Positions 35,399 through 44,003 of a stretch of DNA of 64,000 nt are shown in pieces. Source of the DNA: Prevotella sp. (GTDB lineage: Bacteria > Bacteroidota > Bacteroidia > Bacteroidales > Bacteroidaceae); NCBI GenBank assembly GCA_017548605.1, contig JAFYZT010000020.1:1-64000 (forward strand). The letters run 5' to 3'. The position numbers were made by a program, and so were the translations under genes. The notes under the pieces are model-generated. The model worked only from the letters and a program-made list of their open reading frames with translations, had not been told where the DNA came from and did no database searches. The first letter of the stretch is position 1; each line of letters opens with the position of its first letter.

Positions 35399-36892
35399 AT
35401 GAACCGCCATTCTACCATCATAGGAATAAGCTATTACATCATTTGGCCCTACCTGTTGCTTACCGCCCTGTTCATCGGCTGTGCCTCCCATCCCGAGAAC
35501 GTGAGAGACATCGACGAACAGCCTGTCATCTTCCCCGACTATGTGGGAGTGACCATCCCCGTGGGCATCGCCCCGCTGGACTTCGCCATGGCCGACGACA
35601 GCGTCACTACCATCGACGTGGAGGTAACGGGCGAGAAGGGAGGTTCTATCCATGCCAACGGTGAATATGCCGATTTCGACATCGACGACTGGCATCAGCT
35701 TGTCGAGGCCAACAAAGGAAGCAAACTGACCGTCAGCGTATGTGCTGAGAAAGAAGGACAATGGGTGAAATACCGCGACTTTTCCATTTATGTGAGTAAC
35801 CATGCCCTTGAAGAATGGGGTATCACCTACCGCCGCATAGCACCGGGATACAGTCTATACAGTGACATGGGAATCTACCAGCGCGACTTGTCATCGTTCG
35901 ACGAGGAAGCCCTGCTGCTCAACAGCCAGTCCGACGGTGCATGCATCAACTGCCACACGCCCAACCGCACCAACCCCGACCAATATGTGTTCCATGTCAG
36001 GGGACCGCATGGTGCCACAGTCATCCACCGCAAGGGTGAAGACGAGATATTGAAGGCGCGTAACGAGCTGTTGGGTGGCTCGATGGTCTATCCCTATTGG
36101 CATCCCGACGGACGCCACTGTGCCTTCTCCACCAACAAGACTGCGCAGCAGTTCCACATGTCCGACAGTAACCGCATTGAGGTGTACGACACCCAGTCCG
36201 ACGTGTTCGTATATGACACCGAGACACGTAGGATTATTCAAGATTCCCTATTGTCTAAAAAGGAATGGTCGGAAAATGTCCCTGTGTTCTCACCCGATGG
36301 CAAATGGCTCTATTACATCACGGCCCTTGGACAGGATTATCCGAAAGACTTCGACAAGCAACGCTACAGCCTGTGCCGTATCGCTTTCGATGCGGAGAAA
36401 GGTGCCTTCGGTCATGAGGTGGACACCTTGGTCAAGGCCAGCACCACGGGAAAGAGCGTCACCTGGCCCCGGCCATCCTACGATGGGCGGTATATCATGT
36501 ACACGCAGATTGACTATGGCTATTTCTCGGTGTGGCATGTGGAGAGTGACCTTTGGCTGCTCGACCTGCAGACGGGAGAGACAAGGCGCATGGCTGAGGT
36601 GAACAGTGATGAGCCGGAGAGTTTCCACAACTGGAACGTAAACAGCCGGTGGTTCCTCTTCACCTCACGGCGTGACGACGGGCTTTACACCCGCGTCTAT
36701 TTCTCCTCGATGGGCGACGATGGCAAGGCCACCAAGCCGTTCCTGCTGCCTCAGCGTAACCCCAAACGGTATTACGCCCGACTGCTTGACTCGTACAACA
36801 CCCCTGATTTTGCCTCACGTCCCATCAACATCGATGCCCGCACCATGGGTCAACGCATCGACAGCGACATCAGAATCAATACGGGGGAATAA
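35399..36892 (+). CDS. PD40/TolB-like beta-propeller lipoprotein with a CxxCH motif
   Basis: The ATG at 35399 is used (35393 is equally possible); the 497-residue product has a lipoprotein signal ending in LFIGC (Cys ~28). Residues ~180-190 carry CINCHT, a c-type haem-binding CxxCH. C-terminal blades of PD40/WD40-like type follow: YPYWHPDGRHCAFSTN, PVFSPDGKWLYYITA, WPRPSYDGRYIMYTQ, HNWNVNSRWFLFTS. An N-terminal beta domain (~40-140) precedes. Such proteins are often labelled TolB-like. A haem at one CxxCH in a lipoprotein suggests redox or sensing, but the ligand set is unproven. Paired with DUF6057. Confidence 0.8.
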   Translation: MNRHSTIIGISYYIIWPYLLLTALFIGCASHPENVRDIDEQPVIFPDYVGVTIPVGIAPLDFAMADDSVTTIDVEVTGEKGGSIHANGEYADFDIDDWHQLVEANKGSKLTVSVCAEKEGQWVKYRDFSIYVSNHALEEWGITYRRIAPGYSLYSDMGIYQRDLSSFDEEALLLNSQSDGACINCHTPNRTNPDQYVFHVRGPHGATVIHRKGEDEILKARNELLGGSMVYPYWHPDGRHCAFSTNKTAQQFHMSDSNRIEVYDTQSDVFVYDTETRRIIQDSLLSKKEWSENVPVFSPDGKWLYYITALGQDYPKDFDKQRYSLCRIAFDAEKGAFGHEVDTLVKASTTGKSVTWPRPSYDGRYIMYTQIDYGYFSVWHVESDLWLLDLQTGETRRMAEVNSDEPESFHNWNVNSRWFLFTSRRDDGLYTRVYFSSMGDDGKATKPFLLPQRNPKRYYARLLDSYNTPDFASRPINIDARTMGQRIDSDIRINTGE

Positions 36893-36913
36893 GTGCATCG
36901 AAAAACTCACCAT

Positions 36914-39900
36914 TTACTTTGCAGAAAATACCGAAAAACTCACTATTTCGGTAGCATTTGCTGTTCGCCCTGTCTTGACGATATCCACGGCTGGCGCGAG
37001 AATTGTCTTAAACACCTTATACGCATTGACCTGGCTGTCAATCTGACTATGCTGAACGAAGAACAGGTATTTATTCAGCGGATGTCTCTTCATGACATCA
37101 AGTATTGTCAACGCAAGCTGTTCAGCCTGATGGGCTGAAATGTTGCTGAAGACATGAGCGAAATTAAACACCACAAGCGTGGGGATTACAGATACTGTCT
37201 GCCAATAGTCATCGGTCACCTCGTTCATCGAAGAAAGGAGTTTGTAGCGCAGATGATCGACGAAGACAGCATGAAGGAACTTTTCTGCCATCGTCCGCAT
37301 GTCGGCAGAGATGTCAATGCCTGTGTATAACATATCAGGAGCCTCGGCAAGAAATTGTTCAGCGAAAGCCAATCCCGACGTGGCAGGGCCACAACCGAAA
37401 TCGAAAAACTGGACCCTGCCACTGAAGGCACGGATGAAGGATTGCATCCAATCGTTGAAACCAACAAACAGGTTCTTAGCACTGACATAGTGCGTGCGCA
37501 TGTAATAATGGCAATACACCAAGACTTGCTCCTCCGGTGTCATCACCGCACCATAAGCAGGACGCGGAGCTCTGAAATCAATCCTTCCGTAGCCGATGGC
37601 CTCCATGTTGGCTGACATATCCCTGCCGAGGATGATGTCGGGCCCGTGCGTTCGACTGTCTTTTTGGATAGGATTGTCCACCAACTGTTGGAAAGCCATG
37701 CGGAAAGGTTCGTTAAGTAGGAAAGTGGCTTGACTCAGGTCCATGACCTTTTCCTCCAATTCTGGAACAGTGAAACTACCGCTCACATAATCGTCAAGAG
37801 GCACATCGAAGAAGCCATGACGGCTCCGCACATATTCCATCAGTTTGTAGAAGGTGAAATTGTTGGCCAGCAGTCCGGAATTGCCGATGAGAATGAGATG
37901 TTCCCTGGCCCGCGTCATGGCCACGTTCAACTTGCGGTCGATGATGCATCCATCTTCCTCGAAAACATTACCCGTTAAAAAGTCAAGTTGGTAGTATTGC
38001 TGTATCGTGAAGCCATAGACAATATAGTCGCGCTGACTGCCTTGGTAACGCTCCACGGTATCGATGGTGATGTCGCGTAACTGGGCGACCCCACCCTTCT
38101 CCAATTCCTTCCTCACCTCTGCTATCTGGTTGCGGTAAGGAACGATGACACCTACCGTCTGTGTGGGTGAGAAAGAGGCTTTCTCACGCTCATATATCCT
38201 CAGCACCGTGGCAGCGATGGCTCGCGCCTCATTACTATTCACCTTGTCCGACACGCTGTGCCGGGGTGACGGTATGGAGATGAACGCTATACGCCGTGTG
38301 GCGAGGATATCGTCGATGCCATTTCCTCCCCCGCCCTGGGAGGGTAATGCCACCTCCTGGTGCGGTAGCGGCACTACCTGCAGCTTGTTGCCATAGAAGG
38401 CATAGTTGGGGAATCGGGCGATGTCGGGGTGCATACGTCCCTGCTTCGTCAACATGCCCACCACATCGTCATTGCCACGATAGCGTTTCAGCAGTCTTTC
38501 GAAAAGCGACAAACGGCAGTCGGTCAGACAGATGGCGTTGAGATGCTTATCCTCCACCCTCGACTCCTCTTCACTCTGCTGCACAACGGCAGGCAACTGT
38601 TTGTGGTCGCCGATGAGCACAATCTTTCGGATGGCACACCGTCCGTGGCCGTCGGTGGCACTGAGCAGCCCCAGCAGGTGAGGCTCCAATATCTGCGATG
38701 CCTCGTCGATGATGGCCAAAGAGAACTGTTTCACCAAGAAGAAGGCAATGTTGGAACTGAACGTGGTGGTAGTTCCCACGAACACCCGTGTCCTGCTGAC
38801 CAGTGCTTTCAGCGCATTGAGGCTCCCACATGCCTTTGCCCGTTCATTGAACAGTGCATGGCGATAGGCCGGCTCACAGGAGATATTATTACCTATGCGA
38901 ATATAGCTGATACCCCGTTCTTCCAATTTGCCGCAAATCTCATCCACGGCACGGTTGGTATACGACAATAGCAACACGTTTGCCTGTGGTGAGAGCAGTT
39001 CCTCCTCGAGCGTGTTCAGCAGGCCATACGATGTCTTTCCCGTTCCCGGCGGTCCGATGATGAGGAACAGGTCTCGAGCCTGCTTCACTTTTAACGACAG
39101 CCCGTTGAACGCTCCGTAGTCACCTTGGTGGGAGACAGTCTTGTCTGTTTGTGGCGGCCGCTGCAACAACAACAGGTCGCGTCGTTCCTGAGGTGCAGCG
39201 AGGAAGACGTGCATGCCCCCATAGAGTGAAGAGAACGATGACTCATAGAAATCGTGTTCGACGGCCCATTTCATCACGCCACGGTACCAGAACACATTGG
39301 CATTGGCCTGTTGAGAGCGCAGGCGCAGCACTATCTGCTCATCGCCTATCGTCGCTATAGTGGCACGGAACACCATCGTGGCGCGGGCATCGGGTTCCGT
39401 GCCCTCAACGTAAGGATAGAGCACCACGATGTCGCCCGTGCGGAAGTTGGAAATACCACTGTCGGGCTTGTCAGCGAAACGCAGCTTCACCTCGTCCACC
39501 CTACCGCCGTCCACCTCCGACGGACTGACCAATTCTAAGTCGTAATAGATGTTTCCTGCCAGCAGCTTCTCCTCCAGTGAACTGTGCCATTTGTCAGCAA
39601 AGCCAGAATTTTCTTTCGTCTGGTTGCCCACCTTCGACAACAGGTGCTCCGTCTCGAGGAAAGTGAGGAAGCGCAGGTAATAGGCTAGTTCCAACTCCGA
39701 GGCGGCATGGATGGGCTGCAATATGGCATTCAACTCTGGACGTTTTATTTGTTCCCAAAACCTGCCACTCAATCCTTCCGTGTTCAAGTCGTCGACCGTG
39801 AGCTTTGACAGAATATTGATACCACCGTGGGAATAATCATATTCATGGGCAACTATCTCGTTCCTGACTTTCATGGCCTCGAACATCAAAGGCGGCGCGA

Positions 39901-41200
39901 AACCCAGGTTCACCAATCCGTTGCGGTATTTGGAATAGAGCAACATAGAGTGAACGTTGCGGCTGTTCGCCTCGTACTGCGTGCGGTAGTTATAGCGGAG
40001 GAGCATCATGTAGAGCAACAGCTGCACATAGTGTTTTTCCAACTGCCTCGGCGGGTCGCTCTCTGGGAAAGCCGCCTTGCCCGATTTCTGCTCGATGAGG
40101 AATTTCTGGTCGAGTTGCAGGAAGTCCATACGTCCTTGTATGCCCAACATCTCAGAGAAGAACGACGGCTCAACGATAATCTCCGATGCATCAAAGTGCT
40201 GTATGCCGGCATTACGGACCACTTCAGGTAATACGTTTCGAATCATGTTCTGTATGTTCTGTTTCTGCAGTCTGGCCTGTTCATGGAAGTTGTGTCCCAG
40301 AGATGTAGTGAGCAGTGCCATGGCGTTCTTCTCAAAAAAACGCTGTATGCTCTGGTTGTAGGAGTCCTCTTCTGGGTTCAACGACAATGCTTCGTCCAAG
40401 AACTGGCTGGCCAGGTTACCGAGCACGAAATAGTCTTTTGGCGGCAATGTCGTTATCTTATTTATCAGGTGGACAAGGTATGATCGCGAATAGCTCTCGA
40501 AACAGGCAGCGATGGCAGAGATATCGACGAGGTAGTCGGGCTCGAAAATGATTATCTCGGGATAGAGCACTCCCTCTTTCTCACGAGGTCTGACCAGGTT
40601 CAATTGGCAGTTCTCCTTGAGCAAGGAGCGCAGATAACTCCAATCCCACTCTTTATACACCATGTCTTCCGAAGTGCCACCGTAGAATACTTTCACCTCA
40701 TCCATCCCCTCTTCATCAGCCTCTGCAAAGAGGTACGTGTCATCCCAACGGTTGACGATGACACGCAGACATTCAGCAGTCAGTTTACCACGTCGCACCT
40801 CCCTGCCACGGGGAAACAGTGCCTCTAAGACCGTGGGTACGGGCATACGCCCTACTAGTTCCACGAACTGACATACCGCCATGAAATCGTAGCGAAAATT
40901 CTCTGCCAATACTTGGTCTTCCAGCTCGCCCATCTTACGGAACCGCACTCGGGCATTGTTTACGATGGCACGGAGCCGGCGCGATGCCCTGTGTTCTTTC
41001 AGCAGGTAGTCGGTCTTAGCAAAGGCACCGGCAAAGCGGATGCCCGCGAAGCGCGCATGCTGGTCCAGACATTTCATGAACACACGGCGCAAGGCCGAGT
41101 ATGCCTGCCGGTATTCATTAGCTGCCCCGACCGCTATCTCTTGCAGTTCGTCGAACAGGTTTGTCGCTGCCTCAGGGTCGTAGGTTGTATATGTTGCCAT
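36914..41200 (-). CDS. Putative nuclease-helicase-methyltransferase fusion, 1428 aa
   Basis: The ATG at 41200 is preferred over an upstream start. Order of parts: helical N-terminus; RecB-like PD-(D/E)XK signature at ~355-375 (GRMDF...FLIEQKSGKA); OB-like region ~580-640; SF1B Dna2/Upf1-type helicase with Walker A GPPGTGKT (~716-723), Walker B AIIDEAS (~829-835), GDHKQLPA (~864), VIVPYRNQ, VERYQGSQRD (~1049) and NVAMTRAREHL (~1092); then a Rossmann methyltransferase-like domain with motif I FDFGCGPATSGLA (~1266) and YTGIDIS (~1292), followed by LVVFNFAHVFS. Such enzymes act on nucleic acid ends or junctions; the methyltransferase tail is unexpected. Substrate and role unknown. It is transcribed alone, divergent from tadA. 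Confidence 0.85.
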   Translation of the reverse strand: MATYTTYDPEAATNLFDELQEIAVGAANEYRQAYSALRRVFMKCLDQHARFAGIRFAGAFAKTDYLLKEHRASRRLRAIVNNARVRFRKMGELEDQVLAENFRYDFMAVCQFVELVGRMPVPTVLEALFPRGREVRRGKLTAECLRVIVNRWDDTYLFAEADEEGMDEVKVFYGGTSEDMVYKEWDWSYLRSLLKENCQLNLVRPREKEGVLYPEIIIFEPDYLVDISAIAACFESYSRSYLVHLINKITTLPPKDYFVLGNLASQFLDEALSLNPEEDSYNQSIQRFFEKNAMALLTTSLGHNFHEQARLQKQNIQNMIRNVLPEVVRNAGIQHFDASEIIVEPSFFSEMLGIQGRMDFLQLDQKFLIEQKSGKAAFPESDPPRQLEKHYVQLLLYMMLLRYNYRTQYEANSRNVHSMLLYSKYRNGLVNLGFAPPLMFEAMKVRNEIVAHEYDYSHGGINILSKLTVDDLNTEGLSGRFWEQIKRPELNAILQPIHAASELELAYYLRFLTFLETEHLLSKVGNQTKENSGFADKWHSSLEEKLLAGNIYYDLELVSPSEVDGGRVDEVKLRFADKPDSGISNFRTGDIVVLYPYVEGTEPDARATMVFRATIATIGDEQIVLRLRSQQANANVFWYRGVMKWAVEHDFYESSFSSLYGGMHVFLAAPQERRDLLLLQRPPQTDKTVSHQGDYGAFNGLSLKVKQARDLFLIIGPPGTGKTSYGLLNTLEEELLSPQANVLLLSYTNRAVDEICGKLEERGISYIRIGNNISCEPAYRHALFNERAKACGSLNALKALVSRTRVFVGTTTTFSSNIAFFLVKQFSLAIIDEASQILEPHLLGLLSATDGHGRCAIRKIVLIGDHKQLPAVVQQSEEESRVEDKHLNAICLTDCRLSLFERLLKRYRGNDDVVGMLTKQGRMHPDIARFPNYAFYGNKLQVVPLPHQEVALPSQGGGGNGIDDILATRRIAFISIPSPRHSVSDKVNSNEARAIAATVLRIYEREKASFSPTQTVGVIVPYRNQIAEVRKELEKGGVAQLRDITIDTVERYQGSQRDYIVYGFTIQQYYQLDFLTGNVFEEDGCIIDRKLNVAMTRAREHLILIGNSGLLANNFTFYKLMEYVRSRHGFFDVPLDDYVSGSFTVPELEEKVMDLSQATFLLNEPFRMAFQQLVDNPIQKDSRTHGPDIILGRDMSANMEAIGYGRIDFRAPRPAYGAVMTPEEQVLVYCHYYMRTHYVSAKNLFVGFNDWMQSFIRAFSGRVQFFDFGCGPATSGLAFAEQFLAEAPDMLYTGIDISADMRTMAEKFLHAVFVDHLRYKLLSSMNEVTDDYWQTVSVIPTLVVFNFAHVFSNISAHQAEQLALTILDVMKRHPLNKYLFFVQHSQIDSQVNAYKVFKTILAPAVDIVKTGRTANATEIVSFSVFSAK

Positions 41201-41241
41201 GGTATTGATGGAGTATTTCAAGTCAATTTTACATATGCCTA

Positions 41242-41249
41242 CAAAGTTA
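41242..41249 (-). promoter_or_regulatory. Promoter -7 of the fusion gene
   Basis: On the - strand TAACTTTG at 41242-41249, 42 bases before the start at 41200; T-rich sequence about 20 bases upstream stands in for the -33 box. The opposite strand has TATATTTG at 41294-41301 before tadA. Confidence 0.6.
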
Positions 41250-41310
41250 GCAAAATCAACTGAATAAAAGAATCATTTTTGGGGAAAAATGGTTATATTT
41301 GCAGACATCT

Positions 41311-41772
41311 ATGGAAAAAAAACAACAACAGGAGAGCGATGAACGCTTTATGCGACGTGCATTAGACGAAGCCAAGATGGCTGCCGACGAGGGTGAGATA
41401 CCCATCGGAGCTATCATCGTCTGCCGGGGACGTATCATAGCACGGGCACACAACCAGACGGAGGTGCTGCACGATGTGACGGCTCATGCTGAGATGCTGG
41501 CCATTACTGCCGCCGCCAACAAGCTGGGCGGCAAATACCTCACTGACTGCACACTCTATGTGACCGTGGAACCTTGTCCGATGTGCGCAGGTGCCATCGG
41601 CTGGGCGCAGATTCCACGCATCGTTTACGGGGCCTCCGACGAAAAACGGGGTTTCCGCACCTATGCCCCGAATGTACTCCACCCCAAAGCCGAAGCTATC
41701 GGCGGCGTGCTCGAAGAGGAATGCCGCACACTCATGCAAGAGGCTTTTAAAGGTAAAAGGGTAAAAAAGTGA
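41311..41772 (+). CDS. tadA: tRNA-specific adenosine deaminase
   Basis: The ATG at 41311 is preferred over a TTG at 41299. The product has 153 residues, full length. Zinc site: HAEMLAI (His and catalytic Glu) and PCPMCAGAI (two Cys). It converts adenosine 34 to inosine in the tRNA-Arg(ACG) anticodon. It diverges from the fusion gene, with 110 bases between. Low-complexity repeats follow it. Confidence 0.95.
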   Translation: MEKKQQQESDERFMRRALDEAKMAADEGEIPIGAIIVCRGRIIARAHNQTEVLHDVTAHAEMLAITAAANKLGGKYLTDCTLYVTVEPCPMCAGAIGWAQIPRIVYGASDEKRGFRTYAPNVLHPKAEAIGGVLEEECRTLMQEAFKGKRVKK

Positions 41773-42101
41773 AACCCACCCCGGCCCTCCCGAAGGGAGG
41801 GGGAAAAGGGTGAAGGGTAGAAAGGGGAAAACCCACCCCGGCCCTCCCGAAGGGAGGGGGAAAAGGGTGAAGGAGAAGAAGTAAAAGGGTAAAAGGGGGA
41901 AGTTATAGAAGGAAGTTATGCACTTCGTGCAGGACAATAGATTTGAAAGGGGAAAAGGGTAATAAGGGTAAGAGGGTGATGAGGTTTTCAGGTTGTTAAG
42001 CTGTCTGGTTTTGAGGTGATATTTCTTCTTCCTATTGGCGGTTTTTTCATTTTTATTGCTTATATTTGCATCGTCATATATTATGAACCATTTCACTTGA
42101 T
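41772..42101. repeat. Gap with tandem palindrome repeat and purine-rich tract
   Basis: Two 44-base copies at 41772-41815 and 41829-41872 (period 57) of a sequence starting aaacccaccccggccctccc; each contains the hairpin ccctcccgaagggaggg. They are followed by purine-rich 'gtaaaagggtaaaagggg' text to ~41970. The end holds TATATTTG at 42061-42068, a probable -7 element of the Na/Pi gene. No coding sequence seen. Confidence 0.85.
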
Positions 42102-43832
42102 ATGGAAGCATCACAAAGTTATTTTATGGTAGCGTTAAAGCTACTCGGGTCATTGGCCCTTTTGATCTTCGGCATGAAGCTGATGAGTGAGACATTGCAG
42201 AAGATGGCCGGCCCGCAACTGCGTCACGTATTGGCACGTATGACCACCAACCGTTTCACCGGCATGTTAACCGGCGTGCTTGTGACAGCTACCGTTCAGT
42301 CGTCGACAGCCACCACTGTGATGACGGTGTCGTTCGTCAATGCCGGACTGCTCACATTGGCACAGGCTATCAGCGTCATCATGGGTGCCAACATCGGTAC
42401 AACGCTCACGGCGTGGATTATGTCGATGGGCTTCTCGTTCAACATTACTGACTTCGTGTGGCCGGCGTTCATCATCGCCTTGCTCCTTATTTACCGCAAG
42501 AGTCACCGCAACGTGGGCGACTTCCTCTTCGGTATCGCCTTTATGTTCCTCGGTTTGGGAACACTGCGTCAGACGGGCATGGACATGAACTTGGGCGAGA
42601 ATGATACGCTGTTGAAATTCTTTGCTTCCTTCGATCCACAAAGTTTCACCACCACCCTGCTCTTCCTACTCATCGGCGGCATATTAACGATGTGCGTACA
42701 GTCGTCGGCAGCGGTGATGGCCATCACGATGATACTCTGTTCAAGCGGTGCGCTGCCCATTTACCAAGGTATAGCATTGGTGATGGGTGAGAACATCGGT
42801 ACCACCGTGACCTCGAATCTGGCGGCACTCACGGCTTCGACACAGGCACGGCGAGCGGCCTTCGCACACATGTTCTTCAACCTGTTCGGTGTATGCTGGA
42901 TGCTTATTGCGCTCCGTCCTTTCATCGACATGGTTTGCGGATTCGTTGGTTACGACACCTCTATGACCAAGGAGACTGTTGAACAGGCTACGTTCCTTGC
43001 CAATGCCGCCAAACTGAGCGTAGTGCTTGCAGCCTTCCACACCTGTTTCAACATCGTCAACACCTTCGTGCTTATTTGGTTCATCCCGCAGATTGAGAAG
43101 ATTGTTTGTAAGGTCATCAAAGACAAGAAAAAGAAAGGCGAAGAAGAAGATGACGAGGAAGTTACTCGCCTGCGCTACATCGACAGTCCACTTGTGCGTA
43201 CACCTGAGTTGTCTGTGTTCCAGGCACAGAAAGAGACGATTCTCTTCGGCACCAGGATGCAGCGGATGTTCGACATAACACGTTCTCTCATTGACGAAAA
43301 AGACGAAGACAACTTTAACAAGACCTTCGAGCGGATTCAGAAATACGAGGGTATCTCTGACAACATGGAAATAGAAATCGCGAAGTTCTTGGAGAAGGTG
43401 AGTGATGCCCACCTCTCCGATGACACGAAGGAGAAAATACGACAGTTGCTGCGTACTGTGAGTGAACTGGAAAGTATCGGCGATGCCTGCTTCAACTTAG
43501 GACGTATCCTCAAGCGCAAGTACGATGGCAAGATGGAGTTCACTGAGGGACAAAAGACAGAAATAGAAAAGATGCTCACGCTCGTGGAAGAGGCACTCAC
43601 CCAGATGAACGAGGTGGTGGCTGGACGCCGTGAGGAACATAGTTTGGACGAGTCGTTCCGTCTGGAGAAAGAAATCAACGACTTGCGTACGAAGATAAAG
43701 GCGGACAATATCCATGCCGTGAACGAACATCTGTACGACTACTCACTTGGCACGCTCTACACCGACCTCATCAGTGAATGTGAGAAACTGGGCGACTATA
43801 TCATCAACGTAGTGGAAGCTCGACTGAAATAA
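42102..43832 (+). CDS. Na/Pi cotransporter with PhoU-like C-terminal domain
   Basis: Protein of 576 residues. The N-terminal ~330 residues contain two inverted Na/Pi-cotransporter repeats with the QSS(S/A)A motifs TVQSSTATTVM and CVQSSAAVMAI, and GANIGTT / GENIGTT. They are joined by a charged linker (KKKKGEEEDDEE) to a C-terminal PhoU-like helical domain (~360-560). This is the NptA/YjbB-type layout: sodium-driven phosphate transport with a regulatory tail. The direction (uptake or efflux) cannot be told. Monocistronic, followed by two terminators. Confidence 0.93.
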   Translation: MEASQSYFMVALKLLGSLALLIFGMKLMSETLQKMAGPQLRHVLARMTTNRFTGMLTGVLVTATVQSSTATTVMTVSFVNAGLLTLAQAISVIMGANIGTTLTAWIMSMGFSFNITDFVWPAFIIALLLIYRKSHRNVGDFLFGIAFMFLGLGTLRQTGMDMNLGENDTLLKFFASFDPQSFTTTLLFLLIGGILTMCVQSSAAVMAITMILCSSGALPIYQGIALVMGENIGTTVTSNLAALTASTQARRAAFAHMFFNLFGVCWMLIALRPFIDMVCGFVGYDTSMTKETVEQATFLANAAKLSVVLAAFHTCFNIVNTFVLIWFIPQIEKIVCKVIKDKKKKGEEEDDEEVTRLRYIDSPLVRTPELSVFQAQKETILFGTRMQRMFDITRSLIDEKDEDNFNKTFERIQKYEGISDNMEIEIAKFLEKVSDAHLSDDTKEKIRQLLRTVSELESIGDACFNLGRILKRKYDGKMEFTEGQKTEIEKMLTLVEEALTQMNEVVAGRREEHSLDESFRLEKEINDLRTKIKADNIHAVNEHLYDYSLGTLYTDLISECEKLGDYIINVVEARLK

Positions 43833-43836
43833 ACTT

Positions 43837-43862
43837 GAAGGCAGGTTGGTTGACCTGCCTTC
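43837..43862 (+). terminator. Terminator of the Na/Pi gene
   Basis: Perfect 10-bp stem gaaggcaggt / acctgccttc, loop tggttg, followed by tt. Confidence 0.85.
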
Positions 43863-43881
43863 TTACTGAAATGAATATGCC

Positions 43882-43911
43882 GAAAGAGGGTGCGGATCCA
43901 CACCCTCTTTC
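43882..43911. terminator. Second hairpin between convergent genes
   Basis: Perfect 11-bp stem gaaagagggtg / caccctctttc, loop cggatcca. It probably serves the CotH gene on the other strand as well. The remainder up to 44003 shows nothing recognisable. Confidence 0.85.
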
Positions 43912-44003
43912 ACTATAGGTCGTATGTCAATTCCATATTGACTTGAAAATGGGCATTTCATTTTCGTCATAGCCCTCGGTGTAGAGGGTTGTTTTCAATA
44001 ATA

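Noticed and set aside
41772-41872. CRISPR repeats after tadA
   Set aside because: Only two copies, with low-complexity purine-rich text between them and no cas genes.
42267-43412. - strand frames opposite the Na/Pi cotransporter
   Set aside because: Antisense to a gene with clear family motifs; no start context or domain.
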